Shown: positions 5,170-6,160 of the stretch, piece by piece | Numbering within the stretch: the first letter of the stretch is position 1 | Layout: the number at the start of each line of letters is the position of its first letter | Origin: an uncultured Sutterella sp. | GTDB taxonomy: Bacteria > Pseudomonadota > Gammaproteobacteria > Burkholderiales > Burkholderiaceae_F | Direction: 5' to 3' | DNA: 6,160 nt | NCBI GenBank assembly: GCA_900553105.1 | Contig: USCE01000082.1 | Location: forward strand, 1 to 6,160 | Program-made: the position numbers and the translations under genes | Notes under the pieces: generated by a model | What the model saw: only the letters and a program-made list of their open reading frames with translations | The model's database searches: none | What the model was told of the DNA's origin: nothing

Positions 5170-6111
5170 TTAAAGGGAATATTGTTGAAGTTCTGATCGT
5201 GTAGGAGCTGTGGCAGCGCCTTCGCTGGCTGTTACGTGAGCAGCTACGGCATTGGCAATTAGCGTTGCCTCAGCCATCGTTAAACCGCACATTAGTCCAG
5301 CTAAAATTCCGCCCGTATGCGCATCACCCGAGCCGATTGTATCGATGAGGTTAATCTTGAAACCGGGAATGCGTTTGGCTACCCAGCCCGTAGGTTTCAT
5401 TTCAGTGTAAACCGCACCGTTGCCGCCATCGGTGACAACGGAAGGGTTGCCTGAGCGAACGGAAAGTGCAACGGCGGCATCGGTTGCATTGTGAGTGCCC
5501 GTCATCCACATCGCTTCATTGCAATTGACAGTGTAAAGGCACCCGAGGGATTCAAAAGCTTTCAGACGTTTTTGGCCCATTTCTGTAACACGAGGGCCTG
5601 GATCAAAAACAATTAAGGCATTACAGGCTTTGCGATTGAGAACCGACAGTAGCACTTCCCCGTTTTCGCCCTCAGCTTGGTAACCGGAAACATAAATGTA
5701 GTCGTATTGGGCAAGATCGAATCGATCAAACCACTCGGCTTTCATCTGGCGTTCAAGTCCGAACATTGAAATGAACGTGCGCTCGCCAGTGTGATCGGCA
5801 ATTGACAAGCACCAACCGTTGTCTCCCACTCCCCGCTCGCGATACACAGGAAGGTTGCGTAGGTTTAACGTTTGCTCGACAAGATCGGCAAATTGTCCTT
5901 CGCCCACCGGCATGTATGAATCAAACGGAAGGTCTAATTTCCAGAGAACATCTGCCACATTAAAGGAACACCCGCCCACAACGGTTTTCTTAAATTTCCC
6001 TTCAACATCAGCGCCTGCATGTGGCATTTCGTGAACACTTAAAATCATGTCCACAAAGGCCGAACCCAGCACAAAAACTTTCTTTTGAGGGCGAAGTGCT
6101 GCAACTAACTC
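5170..6111 (-). CDS. PfkB-family sugar/nucleoside kinase, YegV-like, 5'-truncated
   Basis: A ribokinase-like ATP-dependent kinase, 313 native residues to the contig end. Numbered from the first native residue (Glu), it has VFVLGSAFVDM (12-22), the substrate-side glycine motif VVGGCSFNVA (44-53), VGDNGWCLSIADHTGERTFISMFG (95-118) and the second PfkB signature DTIGSGDAHTGG (257-268), in which Asp263 is the expected catalytic base. Recalled sequence of E. coli YegV shares the DNGWCL, GERTF, SGYQ and DTIG.GD.H.GG segments, and by that comparison only about 10-15 N-terminal residues are missing. YegV sits beside a nucleoside transporter and an ADP-ribosylglycohydrolase in E. coli; here the partner is an NCS1 permease. 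The substrate is unproven; a nucleoside or ribose-type sugar is likely. The frame continues into 6112-6126 and would give a GTG start with the peptide YKRQ, but those codons come from sequencing adapter, so no start codon should be annotated. Confidence 0.88.
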   Translation of the reverse strand, partial: ELVAALRPQKKVFVLGSAFVDMILSVHEMPHAGADVEGKFKKTVVGGCSFNVADVLWKLDLPFDSYMPVGEGQFADLVEQTLNLRNLPVYRERGVGDNGWCLSIADHTGERTFISMFGLERQMKAEWFDRFDLAQYDYIYVSGYQAEGENGEVLLSVLNRKACNALIVFDPGPRVTEMGQKRLKAFESLGCLYTVNCNEAMWMTGTHNATDAAVALSVRSGNPSVVTDGGNGAVYTEMKPTGWVAKRIPGFKINLIDTIGSGDAHTGGILAGLMCGLTMAEATLIANAVAAHVTASEGAATAPTRSELQQYSL

Positions 6112-6160
6112 CTGTCTCTTATACACATCTCCGAGCCCACGAGACCGGAGCCTATCTCGT
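6112..6160. other. Illumina Nextera adapter contamination (not genomic)
   Basis: Bases 6112-6130 read CTGTCTCTTATACACATCT, the 19-base Tn5 mosaic end used in Nextera libraries. They continue with CCGAGCCCACGAGAC (6131-6145), the Nextera Read 2 sequence. Next comes an 8-base segment, CGGAGCCT (6146-6153), in the place of the i7 index, and then ATCTCGT (6154-6160), the start of the P7 flow-cell sequence. The order and spacing match the library construct exactly, so this is untrimmed adapter at a contig end, not a transposon. Confidence 0.98.

Noticed and set aside
6112..6130. Tn5-type mosaic end as evidence of a transposon
   Set aside because: The bases continue into Nextera Read 2, an index and P7 sequence, so they come from library preparation.

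Overview
The window is about 6.1 kb of a bacterial contig end. It carries four recognisable genes, one decayed locus and one intergenic stretch with signs of a non-coding transcript. Protein-level resemblances (a Fsr-type efflux pump, a YegV-like PfkB kinase, a type I pyroglutamyl peptidase, a PepSY-like periplasmic protein, HipB/HipA-like remnants) suggest a Gram-negative proteobacterium of moderate GC. A gut-type betaproteobacterium such as Sutterellaceae is a guess, because no rRNA or other marker gene is present.

Layout, left to right. Bases 2-325 hold the 3' part of a PepSY-like gene (+). Bases 326-1403 contain no intact gene. They hold a long imperfect inverted repeat (354-427), a small perfect hairpin (550-571) and, on the minus strand, the decayed remains of a HipB-like antitoxin and a HipA-like C-terminus (627-1043). 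They also hold AT-rich repeats leading into a near-consensus sigma70 promoter (1197-1225, +). That promoter faces a structured stretch with no credible ORF, so it is the best candidate for something undescribed: a small RNA. Pyroglutamyl-peptidase I lies on the minus strand (1404-2045). Divergent from it is an MFS efflux protein of the fosmidomycin-resistance type (2234-3415, +). The next spacer (3416-3709) holds mainly a bidirectional terminator. The last part is a minus-strand two-gene unit: a PfkB-family sugar/nucleoside kinase (5170-6111, truncated), then an NCS1-family nucleobase/nucleoside permease (3710-5155) 14 bases downstream.

How the genes work together: the kinase and the permease are probably co-transcribed and likely form an uptake-and-phosphorylation step for a nucleoside or related compound. 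The peptidase and the efflux pump are single genes sharing a divergent intergenic region, with no evident functional link to the others.

The last 49 bases (6112-6160) are not genomic. They match the Illumina Nextera (Tn5 mosaic end plus Read 2) adapter followed by an 8-base index. The apparent start of the kinase gene (N-terminus reading M/V-Y-K-R-Q) is therefore an artefact, and its true 5' end lies off the contig.
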